From NCBI RefSeq assembly GCF_000247815.1, contig NC_021674.1:8381611-8445610 (forward strand): a stretch of 64,000 nt of DNA, written 5' to 3'. Positions within the stretch are counted from its first letter, which is position 1, and every line of letters begins with the position of its first letter. This document shows positions 48,972 through 64,000 of this stretch, in pieces. Both the position numbers and the translations under genes were made by a program. The stretch is from Ficedula albicollis (lineage: Eukaryota; Chordata; Aves; Passeriformes; Muscicapidae). The notes beneath the pieces were generated by a model, which was not told the DNA's origin, did not search any database, and saw only the letters and a list, made by a program, of their open reading frames with translations.

Positions 48972-51755
48972 CTGCAGTGAAGAATTCCTGAGCCCATCTA
49001 CCTTGCCCAGAAATTCCTCACATTTCTTTACGTGGCCACTATGGCAATGTGGAGAGTGTTGTAGTCAGTCTACCACGAGAAAAACTTGAGTGTCTTACTA
49101 ATTCATTCCTGTCTCTGCACCTTGTAGGGTTTGAGAGACAGGTGTTTGCTGCTTCCATCCCAGGGACTTACGAGGTGCTCTCCAACCTCCTGTTGTCCCC
49201 CAAGTCTGAATGAGGCAAAAGACATTCCCATTCATCTCCCTGAAGGAACTGCTGCTCCAGGTGGCACATTCAGGAAAATGCCACACACTGTGGTTCAGTC
49301 TTCTCGAGCAGCTCTGAAGGGCCTCAGCGTGTGTGGCACCTTCCAGAAGTGAAACAGGGTTTGTTTGCAGCTTTTTTTGTTGGCAGCACCGTGTTCATGC
49401 CCTGCTGGGTCACACAGGAGAACCTGACAGGCAATTCCACCTGTTCTCACTGTTAGAAACCTGTGATGAGACCATCACAACTGACCTCTAAGCAATCCCT
49501 CTACTTTACCAACCTGCCTGTACCTTTTTCACAGGTAATAAAGTACAGACGTGCTGTTTCACAGCCAGGGGGGTCGGGCTGCAGGGACCTCTCAGGTCCT
49601 TGTCCTCATGGTCACCCCAGTTTCCAGCCCCTGCAGCTTGTCCAGGGTGGGGTCACAGATTCACCAGCCCCTCCAAGGCTTGCTCTCACCTGCAAAACTA
49701 TAGGAGGTGGCAGAGTTATTTTGGGCTGTGGCTGAATTCTTAGGTAGAGCCAAATGCCAACAGCTGAGGAACAAGGCTTGACTTTGAAGGAACACTTCCA
49801 GGATGACCCATTTTCCCTCACCTCTGACCCTGGCCATACCAGAGGAGCCACCTGAAATTCTGAGAAACTAAAATATGCTAAATGCTTTTTTGTCAGATAG
49901 AAATCTCTCTCCCAAGCAGAGATTACCTAGAGAGTGAGCTGCTCCAGGCAAATTAACATTATGGAAATAATAAACCAAGTTTAAACCTGTTTCTATTCAT
50001 CTGGCAAATGCCTTCACACTAATAATGGAAAGGGCAGCAGTATTATGTAGTAATAGCCTCTTTTCCATTGTTCTGTGGAACTGCACTTCATTAAAAGGTA
50101 ACCTTTCTCCTGTCCCTAAATAGTAAACTATAGCAGTAACTATATAAAAGCACTTCAATATTTTATAGCAGCTAAGGCTGCCTGCTATCTATAATTACAG
50201 TCAATACTTGGACTGAAGAGAAATGACTTCATTTTCTTAATGTTTCATACATGGAAAAACAATCAGGCTTTTCCTGTATTTCTAATTGCATTGACTGGCT
50301 CCAGATGAGTGTTCTTTTCCAAATTATTACCAGGCCCTGGAAAAAGTAGCACTGAGGTAAAAGCTTCTCACAACTTAATGCCATTCCTTGTTACAGCTTA
50401 TTTCTGCAAGCCTCAGTCCCAAATCCCATTTAGTCTAGGGACCCCTAGTTCCAAATTCATAAACATTAAACCTTGATTAAACTCTGCCTGGAAATCAATG
50501 AACCTGGGAGCTCCCTGTGGTCTGATGCCAGCTCTGTGTTGTGCTACTGGAGTTTTGCTACTAAAGGACAAGTAAGGGAGGGGTGGGGAGAATTTTCTGG
50601 TTGATGCTGCTTGGATAAGGGGAGTTGAAACAAAGGCACTGTGAACTCCAGCTGTCACACTTTCTTAGTTCTGTCCCCAAAAGCTCTACCAGAAATCTAA
50701 AAAAAATATCATGCTCAGGCCCTTGCCAAGCAAGCCTAGTGCTTTGTTTTCCTCGAGATTCACAACCTACTAAAAGAAGCACTTGCTTTGTCACAAACTA
50801 GATGCTTTTGGTTGTGTACTACAGAGAAGCTACATCTGCAGATGGCTCTCTTCTGTTCTGTCCCTTCTCATCTCTCTCCTGAAGGCAGGCAGATATATGT
50901 CCCTCTGCTTGAGGTTGCTTCCAGCTGATGCAGCCACAATTTGGGATGTGGAATGTGAGGTAGTGAGGTATGGATGTGGACACACATTGGTTGGGTAGTC
51001 CAGTGAGTAGAGATGATTTATGCACAGAAGATGCTCTAATTGCAAGGATTGCCAAAATACCTCCAGCACTGCTGTATCCTTGCTAGGAGTCTAATTTGGT
51101 TAACGTGGCTGAGCACATTCCAGAGCAGAAATTTCCTGGGTACGCTACCACTGTGCTGGAATTAGAGCACAGTTGATATGAAACCTTTCATTGTAAGAAA
51201 AGAAGAGGTGTTGACCTGAGAAAGGAGTATTTCACTGTCTTGCCAGAAATACTCCAGTTCAGACTGTCATGTATTAATTAGTATGTGAAAGTTGATGGAG
51301 CTGATGCCCTGACTGTGGCCCCTGATCTGTGGGGGCTACCAGGACTGGTGTGCCAACTGCTGAAGCTGGGGCAGGAAGCAATGCCAGTGCAGAAACTGCC
51401 TCAAAGTCACTGTGATCTGCAGAATTTCAGGATTCATCCTGAAAGTCTTCCCACTTCCCACCTCCTCATTACAGCTACTGAGTCAAAGAATCAGTTATCT
51501 GAGAAACTCCGTGTTTCCTTTGTGGTTTGGCTGGTTGTTGCATCCAGGTTCCCTTTTTCATTCCTCACTTCCCATAAAATGCTAAGCAAAAATTTTATGC
51601 CCACACAAGTAAGTGTCTAGGAGCCCCTTCCAAAGAAAAAGGCACATCTGTGAGTAAAATCAACCCTTCTTCAAAATCATTGCGAAATTTTGAGAAGGGG
51701 ATTCAAGTATTATTTTGAACTAGAAAAAAACTAGAATTTCTTTCAGTTACTTGAG

Positions 51756-56577
<4,822 letters not shown>

Positions 56578-56602
56578 AAAAAAAAAAAAAAAAAAAAAAA
56601 AA

Positions 56603-56694
<92 letters not shown>
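56578..56694. repeat. A27 followed by C90 homopolymers
   Basis: A27 (56578-56604) runs directly into C90 (56605-56694) and then TTTT. The arrangement is the same as at 51756-52697, but shorter. Confidence 0.97.
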
Positions 56695-57074
56695 TTTTGT
56701 CTTGTAACTATTGGAAACGCTGACATGGTCATACTGCAATCAGCTGATTATTTCCATTGCTTTTGAGAGAAATTATGAGCCAATTAAGCAGCCTCCCTTC
56801 TGGTCATGACATTACTGTTTTACAGCATGAACCTCTTTCTTGTACTTAGTATATGCTATTTCTAGTGAAATACATTAAACTCAGAGCTTATTTTTTTATC
56901 AGGCAGACCTTCAAATTAGTAAAATAATTGGACAGGTGTGCTCAATTTTTGACTGCAAAACATCCTGGTCTGAGTCACCAAGAAACAGAGATCCTACAAA
57001 AAGACATTTAAGACTCTGTGCATTCTTTTCTTGTAATGATGATATGTGACATTTTTTTTAGCTATTCTTCAAAA
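56695..57074. other. Unannotated AT-rich stretch
   Basis: Nothing is recognised between the C90 tract and the pentanucleotide repeat. Confidence 0.5.
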
Positions 57075-57287
57075 CTCTTCTCTTCTCTTCTCTTCTCTTC
57101 TCTTCTCTTCTCTTCTCTTCTCTTCTCTTCTCTTCTCTTCTCTTCTCTTCTCTTCTCTTCTCTTCTCTTCTCTTCTCTTCTCTTCTCTTCTCTTCTCTTC
57201 TCTTCTCTTCTCTTCTCTTCTCTTCTCTTCTCTTCTCTTCTCTTCTCTTCTCTTCTCTTCTCTTCTCTTCTCTTCTCTTCTCTTCTC
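57075..57287. repeat. (CTCTT)n microsatellite, about 43 units
   Basis: This is a 213-bp perfect pentanucleotide array, with pyrimidines on the plus strand. Repeating Ser/Leu/Phe and Arg/Glu/Lys open frames over it are not genes. Long pure polypurine/polypyrimidine arrays can form triplex DNA and are often length-polymorphic. Confidence 0.98.
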
Positions 57288-57690
57288 CCTTGTTTCTCCC
57301 CCAATATATCTTTTCAAAAGTCTAGCTACCACTAAAGAATTTCTTCATTTTTAAAAATATTTCCTTCAAAGAAGACCATGGAAAATTTCCAGAGATAATT
57401 TATTCAATGGCAATCATGTATTAATTCTTCTCAGAGAGAAGACTTTTCTGCAAAAAATCTCTTCTGCCCATTAATAAAGCCCCAATTATTTGCTTTCCCA
57501 TCTCTCAGACTATTTATCCTTTTGTCTATTTTGTGAAAACTTGAGGAGGAATTCCCTTGGATACATTGATGTGCATCCCAAGCTCTAGTAGATTTATTTG
57601 TTTAGGGTTCTCTCACTTCCAGCCTGTTTAGCACATAGTCACTTTTAGCATCCTTGAGTCTTGTTGGAAAATTAGGTTGGGTGTTCAGAG
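57288..57690. other. Unannotated AT-rich stretch
   Basis: Nothing is recognised here. Confidence 0.5.
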
Positions 57691-57860
57691 AAGCTGTAGC
57701 ACACTTGGTGAGGTACTGGGTTGTCAGGTCCAGGAAGGTTTCAAGATCTGGTTAGACAGATCCATGACAGACCTGATCCAGTGCTGGCAATGCTCCTGCT
57801 CCAAAGGCAAGGCAGGTCTGGAACACCAGGGCTCCTGATGCCCCTTCCAACCCAGACACA
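57691..57860 (+). mobile_element. Possible old CR1 3' end
   Basis: The stretch has the general layout of a decayed CR1 3' region (AGAAGCTGT, GGTTTCAAGATCTGGTTAGAC, GATGCCCCTTCCAACCC). The octamer tail is not visible, so the call is tentative. Confidence 0.4.
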
Positions 57861-58031
57861 GGGAAAAAGCACTGTGAGAACCTAGAGGTGGATGTCAGCA
57901 TCAGGCTGGGTGGCTGTTCCCTGCCCTTGTCAGGCATGCATTAGAAAACAGGAAGGGAAAAAGCACTGTGAGAACCTAGAGGTGGGTGGCTGTTCCCTGC
58001 CCTTGTCAGGCATACATTAGAAAACAGGATG
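57861..58031. repeat. 94-bp duplication with 18-bp deletion
   Basis: 57861-57954 is repeated from 57955. The second copy lacks 18 bp after GAGGTGG and has a GCATGC/GCATAC change. Confidence 0.92.
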
Positions 58032-60949
58032 GAAAAGGTTGTTCTTTGTCACCCTCCGCATCTACAGCCCAAAAAGGTGTTTGACAACACCTACAGGCCC
58101 AAATGCTAGGTCCACCATAGACAGGTTATCCAAACATGTTTTATTTTGGAAACTACCATTCAGTGAATCAAAATGGTAAAAATCTGTGACTTGACAGCAG
58201 TTCAGGGTTTCTGGGTGAGACAGTTTTGAGTTGGTCTGAGCTCTTTTCCATACTGCTCATCCCCAGGCTGTCCAGGCTGCACCTTCTGAGCCGTGGCTCA
58301 TACAACAGCACAAGCCCTGCAACAGCCAGGAGAGACAATGGCTGGGTGAAATCCAGGGCAGCTCTGGCCAGATAAGCTTTACACATTACACATTACTGCA
58401 ATTAGGAAACAAACACAAGAACTGAACCCTGGTGAAGGAAAAGGTGCCAGAACACACACTGATATTTTTGCCTTGCAGCTTCTCAGACTTTGTCACTAGG
58501 AGAAGCACTTCTCCTTACTTTTTTTTTTTTTTTTCCCCTCCCTGATGGATTTTTTTTCCTTTTTTTTGGTTGTTTGCCTGAATGGATGGAAATCTCTGTG
58601 GCTTATTTTAGATATACGTTTAGTCTCCCTGGGATACTCTTTCAATAACTCACAGATCAGCAGTAGGGCACAGGTGTGTGTGTGGGAGAATTGACAGCAG
58701 GGAAGCTCAAATCTGTAACCTCTTTTCTGACATCTTTTTTTTTCCTACAGTTTATGGTTGGAAATCAAGAATATTTTAAAATGTCTTAAAATAATAATAT
58801 AGCCTAAGTGAGAACTGAGTAGGTGGGGATTCAATTTTTCCAATGCCAGTTACTAAAATAAAACAGATTAAGGATTTGTCAGAAAAACGTCAGCTTTTCT
58901 ATGTTTTCCTCTTAGTGCATTAAAAAAAGTCAATGTGGAAACAAGATTCTCTAGTCAGGAGTTTTAGGGAGTTTAACTAAAGCAAATGTCAAGCCCTGCA
59001 GCTTGAACCCAACCACCAGCAGGACAAACTAGGGCAAACAGATTAGAAAGAAGCTTTGCAGGAGAGGTGAGGGCCCTGGTGGTTTTTGTCCAGTCACACA
59101 TCAACACATCTTGCAGCTACCTCCTGAAGAGCATCAGCAGTCTTCCCTCCTCTCACACTGAGCAGGAGTGCTTTTGGCAGGGCAATATCCAGGATATATT
59201 GATCCAGGATATGATCCAAGGATATTGCTGCTCATTGTCCTCTGGTCTGTCACTGAGGTCAATTGGGTTCAGGATTGAAACTGCCCAGGTAAATTGTGTG
59301 TGATATTAGTCTTCAGTGGGAGGTGATGAGTCCTGAGGGACCTGATGTTATTTAAACCCCTCCATGCACCTGACTTCTGGCACTAAAATAAAAATTGGGA
59401 TTTGAATGAGCTCTATTTCAATCAGTGTAAATTAGAGAAAAACCTTATTTCTGATTTCCAAACCGTGCACAGTAGAAGAGGAGTGAGAATAGCAATTAAT
59501 ACTTTAATATCTGATGTTTGCAGAGCAGGAAGATTCCTGCCACATTTTTATGCTTCATAAATTTTGTAAGGTAGAGGGATGCCAGTATTCAGATCCAACC
59601 TCCTGGCAAGCAGATAAAAAGTTGAAAAGCAAACCCTGTAGCTCAGGCCAATTTTACAAAATTACAAATAAAAGCTTTCCGTAAAATTAATAACTGCTGC
59701 TTCATGCCAGGAACTCAGAGGAGGTGGATCCTGGCTTGGACCATGATGGGAAGGTAGATTTTAAGGATTATCCTTGTGTGGGGAGACACACAAGCAAAAA
59801 AGGCTGGATATCAGAGCTAAGTAAGGCAGTCAGCTCACATTTACTGTGGGTCTGCAGGTGCACACAGGACAGCTTTCCTGCAAGTCAGCTGATGGCTGGA
59901 AACTCACATTGCTGCTAGGACCTGACAGTGGGAGCTACGGGAAAACACATCTAGAGACACCAGGAGAGGTGGGGCTCTGGCAGCATCTGCTGTGCCCTGC
60001 AGCTCCTGTCTCTCCCCTTTACCCACACTTAATACTGCCTTCAAGAAACACAAAAATAAAATTCCTCTTTTGCCCCTTTAAAGCAGAAGGAAATAATATT
60101 TTTGTATCAAAGGTTAGATATGTATTGAATAGTTTGATCCCATTCTATAAGCAAATAAATGCGTTGACTGTGACACTGGATATTTGACAACAGCAATGAC
60201 AGATTATTTTTTTGTGGAGAATTGATTCTCTAGGACTGTTTCTGAGGAGCAGATCAGGAGCTCTGCAGCTGGATGCATGAAAAATGTCATGGCACAGAAC
60301 TGCATGACTTCTCTGCAGGAGTTTTGTTTAGTCTGGTGCTTTTAGGACATGCAAGAAGATCTCCATTTGGCTGTTTCTCAAAAGGTGTACTTTGTCAGGG
60401 AGTTTCTGTGAGTACCTTAATACCTCCATGAGTCAAAGATTTCCATGGAATTTTTAAAACCTCTTTACCTTTTTGGGTATTAGTATTATTATTATTAATA
60501 GAATCATCACCAAAGTAACATTCCTTTTACCTTCCTTCTTTCCTTCCCTTCCAGTTTCTTTTCCATTTTCTCTCCCCTTCTGCACCAGTAAAAGGAAGAC
60601 AGCAGAACACCCCTGCCTTGTGAATTCTCCTTCAAAAAGTCTCCCAGTCACTATGGTTTAAAGTGATGGTTTTCCATCATCTGTATCCTGCCTTTATTTC
60701 CTATTACACAGTAAATATTTGTTGTGAGTCAATTGAGGCAGTACAGGCAAGGGTTTCAAAAGTGATAGTCCTAGTCTGTGGTTTAGTGAGACACAAAAAA
60801 CATTCAGGGCCTGGGAAGCTGGGATTCAGACCCAGTAAGAGAATTCCCTCTGCACAGAGAGTTGAAAACACCATATGTTACCTCACTGTATTTGTCATCA
60901 TGTTTGTTTCTCTGGTTGGATTTTTTTTTTCAGCAGCCAAAAATGCTTT
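58032..60949. other. Unannotated non-coding stretch
   Basis: No gene or family was recognised. T-rich low-complexity patches lie at 58519-58570, and a small CCAGGATAT/GATCCA repetition lies near 59188-59225. Confidence 0.5.
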
Positions 60950-61190
60950 TAGAGGAAAGATTTCGATTAGATGATGGGGAGACGCTCTTTGCTCAAAGGG
61001 TGGTGAGGCATTGGCACAGCTTTCCCAGAAAAGCTGTGGATTCCCAGTCCCTGGAAGTGTTTAAGGCCAGGTTGGATGGGGCTTTGAGCAACCTGACCTA
61101 GTGAAAGGTGTCCCTACCCATGGCAGGAGGTGGGACATGAATGATTTTAATGGTCCAACCCAAGCCCTTCCATGACTCTATGATTCTATG
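60950..61190 (+). mobile_element. CR1 LINE 3' end
   Basis: This is a 5'-truncated CR1 with the ORF2 C-terminal codons and 3' end in the standard order: GAGGCATTGGCACAGC, CCCTGGAAGTGTTTAAGGCC, GGTTGGATGGGGCTTTGAGC, GGTGTCCCTACCCATGGCAGG. It ends TGACTCTATGATTCTATG, the typical CR1 octamer tail. The ORF2 stop is at the usual place, after a LSNLT ending (near 61097). Confidence 0.93.
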
Positions 61191-64000
61191 CAATTGAATT
61201 GTAGGAAAATGGTGAGCTCATTCATCTAATCAGTGTAACAAAGCATAGCCCACCACATGTGATTTCTGTAATAAAAGCAGGGAAAACATAGCAAAGAACA
61301 GCAGCACCAATACACAAACACGTGCATTCTGTAATGCTGGGTCAAAGCTGGAGACCTGACATTTGAATCTGACATTTCCATTGGCTTAATGGAAAACTCT
61401 AGCCAGTCTGTAACCCCTGGAGCAAGTTTTACATGCAGTGGAAACAGCTTCTCCTGGCCACATTGCTTAGGGAAAGCCCTCTTTGCTGTGCATGACACAA
61501 AAGGGGAGCACTGGTCTGCAGCTGTAATTGGGCAGGGAAATGGGAGAAGAAAAGCAGGTGACCTGGATATCTGGGGCCAATTGAACAAAACCATGGGCCA
61601 CAGAGAAGTTGAGCAGACCCAAGCACCACTGCCATTTGCATTAGATCCTAGTGCCTGCAGGAATATCAATGGTGCCATTAAAATTTTTAAAAATCAGTCA
61701 GTTTTAAACGTGAGGAGAGTGCCTTTTCTTTCCTCAAGGTCTGCAAGTTTGCCTTTTCTCATAAGACGAAGGGAAAGGGGCAGTTTGGTGCAAGAATTCC
61801 TCTTCCCCAAAATGTGCAAGATTTTGGCCAGCAAATTGTCTGAGCAGTTCCTGCCACCAGTTTCTGCTGTTGTCCTTAGCAGCACAGTTTGCTTGCCCAG
61901 CCTTTCCCCCAGGGCAGGTTTCCAGATGATGTCTGCTTCATTTTTTCTGCAGAAAAAGGGATGCACATCTGATCCCTGTGCTGGTTACTTCTGAAAACGA
62001 GTGAATGGGGGATCCTGCACCAGTAGTTGAGAAATTACCTTAATACTCAGCATCTTAGAGCATTATTCACTGCTGGGGCAAGTGAAAGCAGAGATGAGGT
62101 GTCTTAGGTCCTAATGCTCTCTAAGCCCAGCTTAGCAGCCCTCAGAGCTCAGAGACTGGGATGCTGAGGGTTTCGTCTACCCAAACACTGCCATCTCTGC
62201 TGGCAGAGCTCTCTTCTCAAGCCTGGGGCTCTGGCAGAGACTATTTGTGAGATGGGGTAATTAGAAGACAATACTTATTTATTAATGTGATTCTGCTGCT
62301 CTTGGTCTGAGCTCCTGTATCAATCAGTGGCTGAGTCAAGGGCGGCTCTGCCAGGCCAGTCCATCCCTTTGAGCAATGCTGGCCTGGGTTTTGGCTTCCA
62401 GCCTCATGCTATTCCTTGGATGCCTGCTCCAGAGATGGCTATTACAGGCTCTGGCCTTTGCTCATGGCTTTATTTCTGGCAGAACATGTGCAGTAAAAAA
62501 AGGCAGAGTAATCTCATCTTCCCATTTGTAACGAAGAGGTTCTTTTGTAATTACTTCAGAGTTAGCTGGGTTTGGTACCAGAGGCTGTAGACTCCACCTT
62601 TTTAAAGATAAATTATTAAATAATTGCCCCAAAAGAAGTTTGGTATTGAGCTGAATGTTGCTCTTTTAGTTTTGCTTTTGAAAGTTATCTACATCTAGCA
62701 TAATCACATTGAAAGTTAGAAGATGGATTATCCTGGGGTGGGATTTTCCTTTTCTCCTCTCTCTCTGCCAGCTTTTACAGTATCTGTAACTTAAAAAAAA
62801 AACCAAACAAACAAACAAAAAAAACCAACCAAACAAAAAAAAAACAAACAAAAAAAACAGAGATAAGAAGAAAGAAGTGCTTTAGTTGCTTTCTGCCTCT
62901 GATTGAGAAGATAGCAAATGGATAAAAATCTAAAATCTTCAGACTTAGAGGAGTGGGAAAGCAACAAAAACTTTTTGTAGTCCCTTAAACAAGTACATTA
63001 GTCCTGAGCAATAAAAATTAAGAAAATAATGATTCATATTCTCAAAGGTGTATTATCTGGAGGATTTGAAAAATGTAATATTTTTTTTCTCACTTTGTAT
63101 TGTGAAACATAATTAGAAAATGAAAATTTATAACTTTCATAAGGACAGTTTTACAATTTTAATGTGCCCTGTTTTTTAATATCAGCATTGTGTATTTCTT
63201 CTGCTGTGCTTCATCTCAGCACCCACATGACAATTTTACAGGTTTCTCTTGGTGGTGTTCATCCAGTGTAAGGCGAAGTACCTGGCTATCTCTGCCCTTG
63301 CTCCCTTCTGCTCATATAGACCCCAAAACTAGGAGCACCTGCTTGATTCCTGAGAGGATTTCACAGGGAGGATGGTTGTGATAGACATTATAACAAGGTA
63401 TAACAGCCCAAAACTGTTTCTGGAAGCTCAGATTTGACAGTGAGCAAAAGTCCAGCCCCAGGGTGATACAGCCACCCAGAGGTATGAAGGATGTCTACCC
63501 CTGGATGTTCCCAAAGTCCCTTCCCAGCAGTGTGTGTGATGCTGTGAGTCAGTGGGATGGGATAAGGCAATGCAGACCAGGACCATGCAGTGTGTTTGCA
63601 GCCATGGAAACACAGCTGTTGATGGCAAAATCATTGTATTCTGACAGCAGCTCCTGCCCTTTCCAGCTTGCTCCCAGCCTCTGGTGAAGAAAATGGAGGT
63701 GCAAGGCAAACTTTGGAATGTGCAGTGTGGGGTGAAGCACCATCCTTGCCACCCAGGCAGGGCACCGAGGCAGTCAGCCCTTTGTCCTGTTGTAACTGAA
63801 GGAAGCTGCAAATCTGGGCTGTCTCAAGCACAGAGCACAGGTGGTAGCAGCTGAAGTAAAAGAGTCCAGCTTTTCTACAAATTGGACCCAAGGAAGTCCA
63901 AACAGAGCAGCATTACCCTTTTAAACCAACCCCAAATCTAGTTGCTGTTTGGGAGTTATTCCCAGTTGCTAACATCCTTGATGGGTAGCAGAAAATTAGC
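61191..64000. other. Unannotated non-coding stretch
   Basis: No gene was securely recognised. It contains the longest non-repeat open frame in the window (201 codons, plus strand, 61389-61994), without a recognisable domain. An A/C-rich low-complexity patch with CAAA units lies at 62791-62860. Confidence 0.45.
62791..62860. repeat. (CAAA)n-like A-rich low complexity
   Basis: AAAC and CAAA units are mixed with A runs. Confidence 0.88.

Larger units (their letters stand above)
46774..51755. other. Long unannotated stretch, low in recognisable repeats
   Basis: This is the longest part of the window (about 5 kb) without a recognised transposable element. It holds two small tandem duplications (47756-47821 and 48866-48971) and AT-rich unique-looking segments at 46880-47180 and 49940-50330 that could be conserved non-coding elements. 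No exon was identified. Confidence 0.5.

Noticed and set aside
57018..57354. Repetitive Ser/Leu/Phe and Arg/Glu/Lys open frames
   Set aside because: They are translations of the (CTCTT)n microsatellite.

Overview
This window looks like intergenic or deep intronic DNA from a bird, most likely a songbird (passerine). I found no protein-coding exon, rRNA or functional tRNA gene that I can support. The identification rests on repeat content: several degenerate CR1 LINE fragments, one SINE with a tRNA-Ile-like head and a CR1-type tail (the TguSINE1 type known from zebra finch), and about fifteen endogenous-retrovirus (ERV) LTR copies or fragments of types common in passerine genomes. Family names come from recognition, not from a database search.

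Layout. 1-2000: no recognised element. 2000-5835: an ERV cluster, all on the minus strand. It holds an integrase remnant with LTR sequence (2040-2580), a long LTR carrying a 128-bp tandem duplication, a 40-bp minisatellite and an 833-base pure C run (2920-4998), and an older partial LTR (5144-5835). 5836-11836: mostly unannotated, with one clean solo LTR (8798-9505, target-site duplication CTGGG). 11837-13593: plus-strand LTR sequence in which about 660 bp is tandemly duplicated almost perfectly. 16965-17135: an antisense CR1 fragment. 20295-20982: a plus-strand LTR. 21925-24655: a CR1 mosaic whose 3' tail is split by a solo LTR (23942-24619, target site CCCAT). 25648-25777: the SINE. 26089-27353: a 1.27-kb solo LTR (target site TGCAG). 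29378-33350: three more LTRs, one with target site AGTCT. 34425-34600: an antisense CR1. 36708-38180: three consecutive tandem duplications. 39413-46768: four minus-strand LTRs, two of them with clear target sites. 51767-52697 and 56605-56694: two further pure C runs. 57075-57287: a perfect pentanucleotide microsatellite. 60950-61190: a good CR1 3' end.

Nothing here acts as a gene system. What stands out is structural: at least 18 short tandem duplications (33-729 bp period, mostly 0-3 mismatches), eight of them inside LTRs, and three uninterrupted poly-C tracts of 833, 931 and 90 bases. These could be real young duplications and G-quadruplex-prone tracts, or assembly artefacts. Raw reads would decide. 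I did not find a convincing new biological system.
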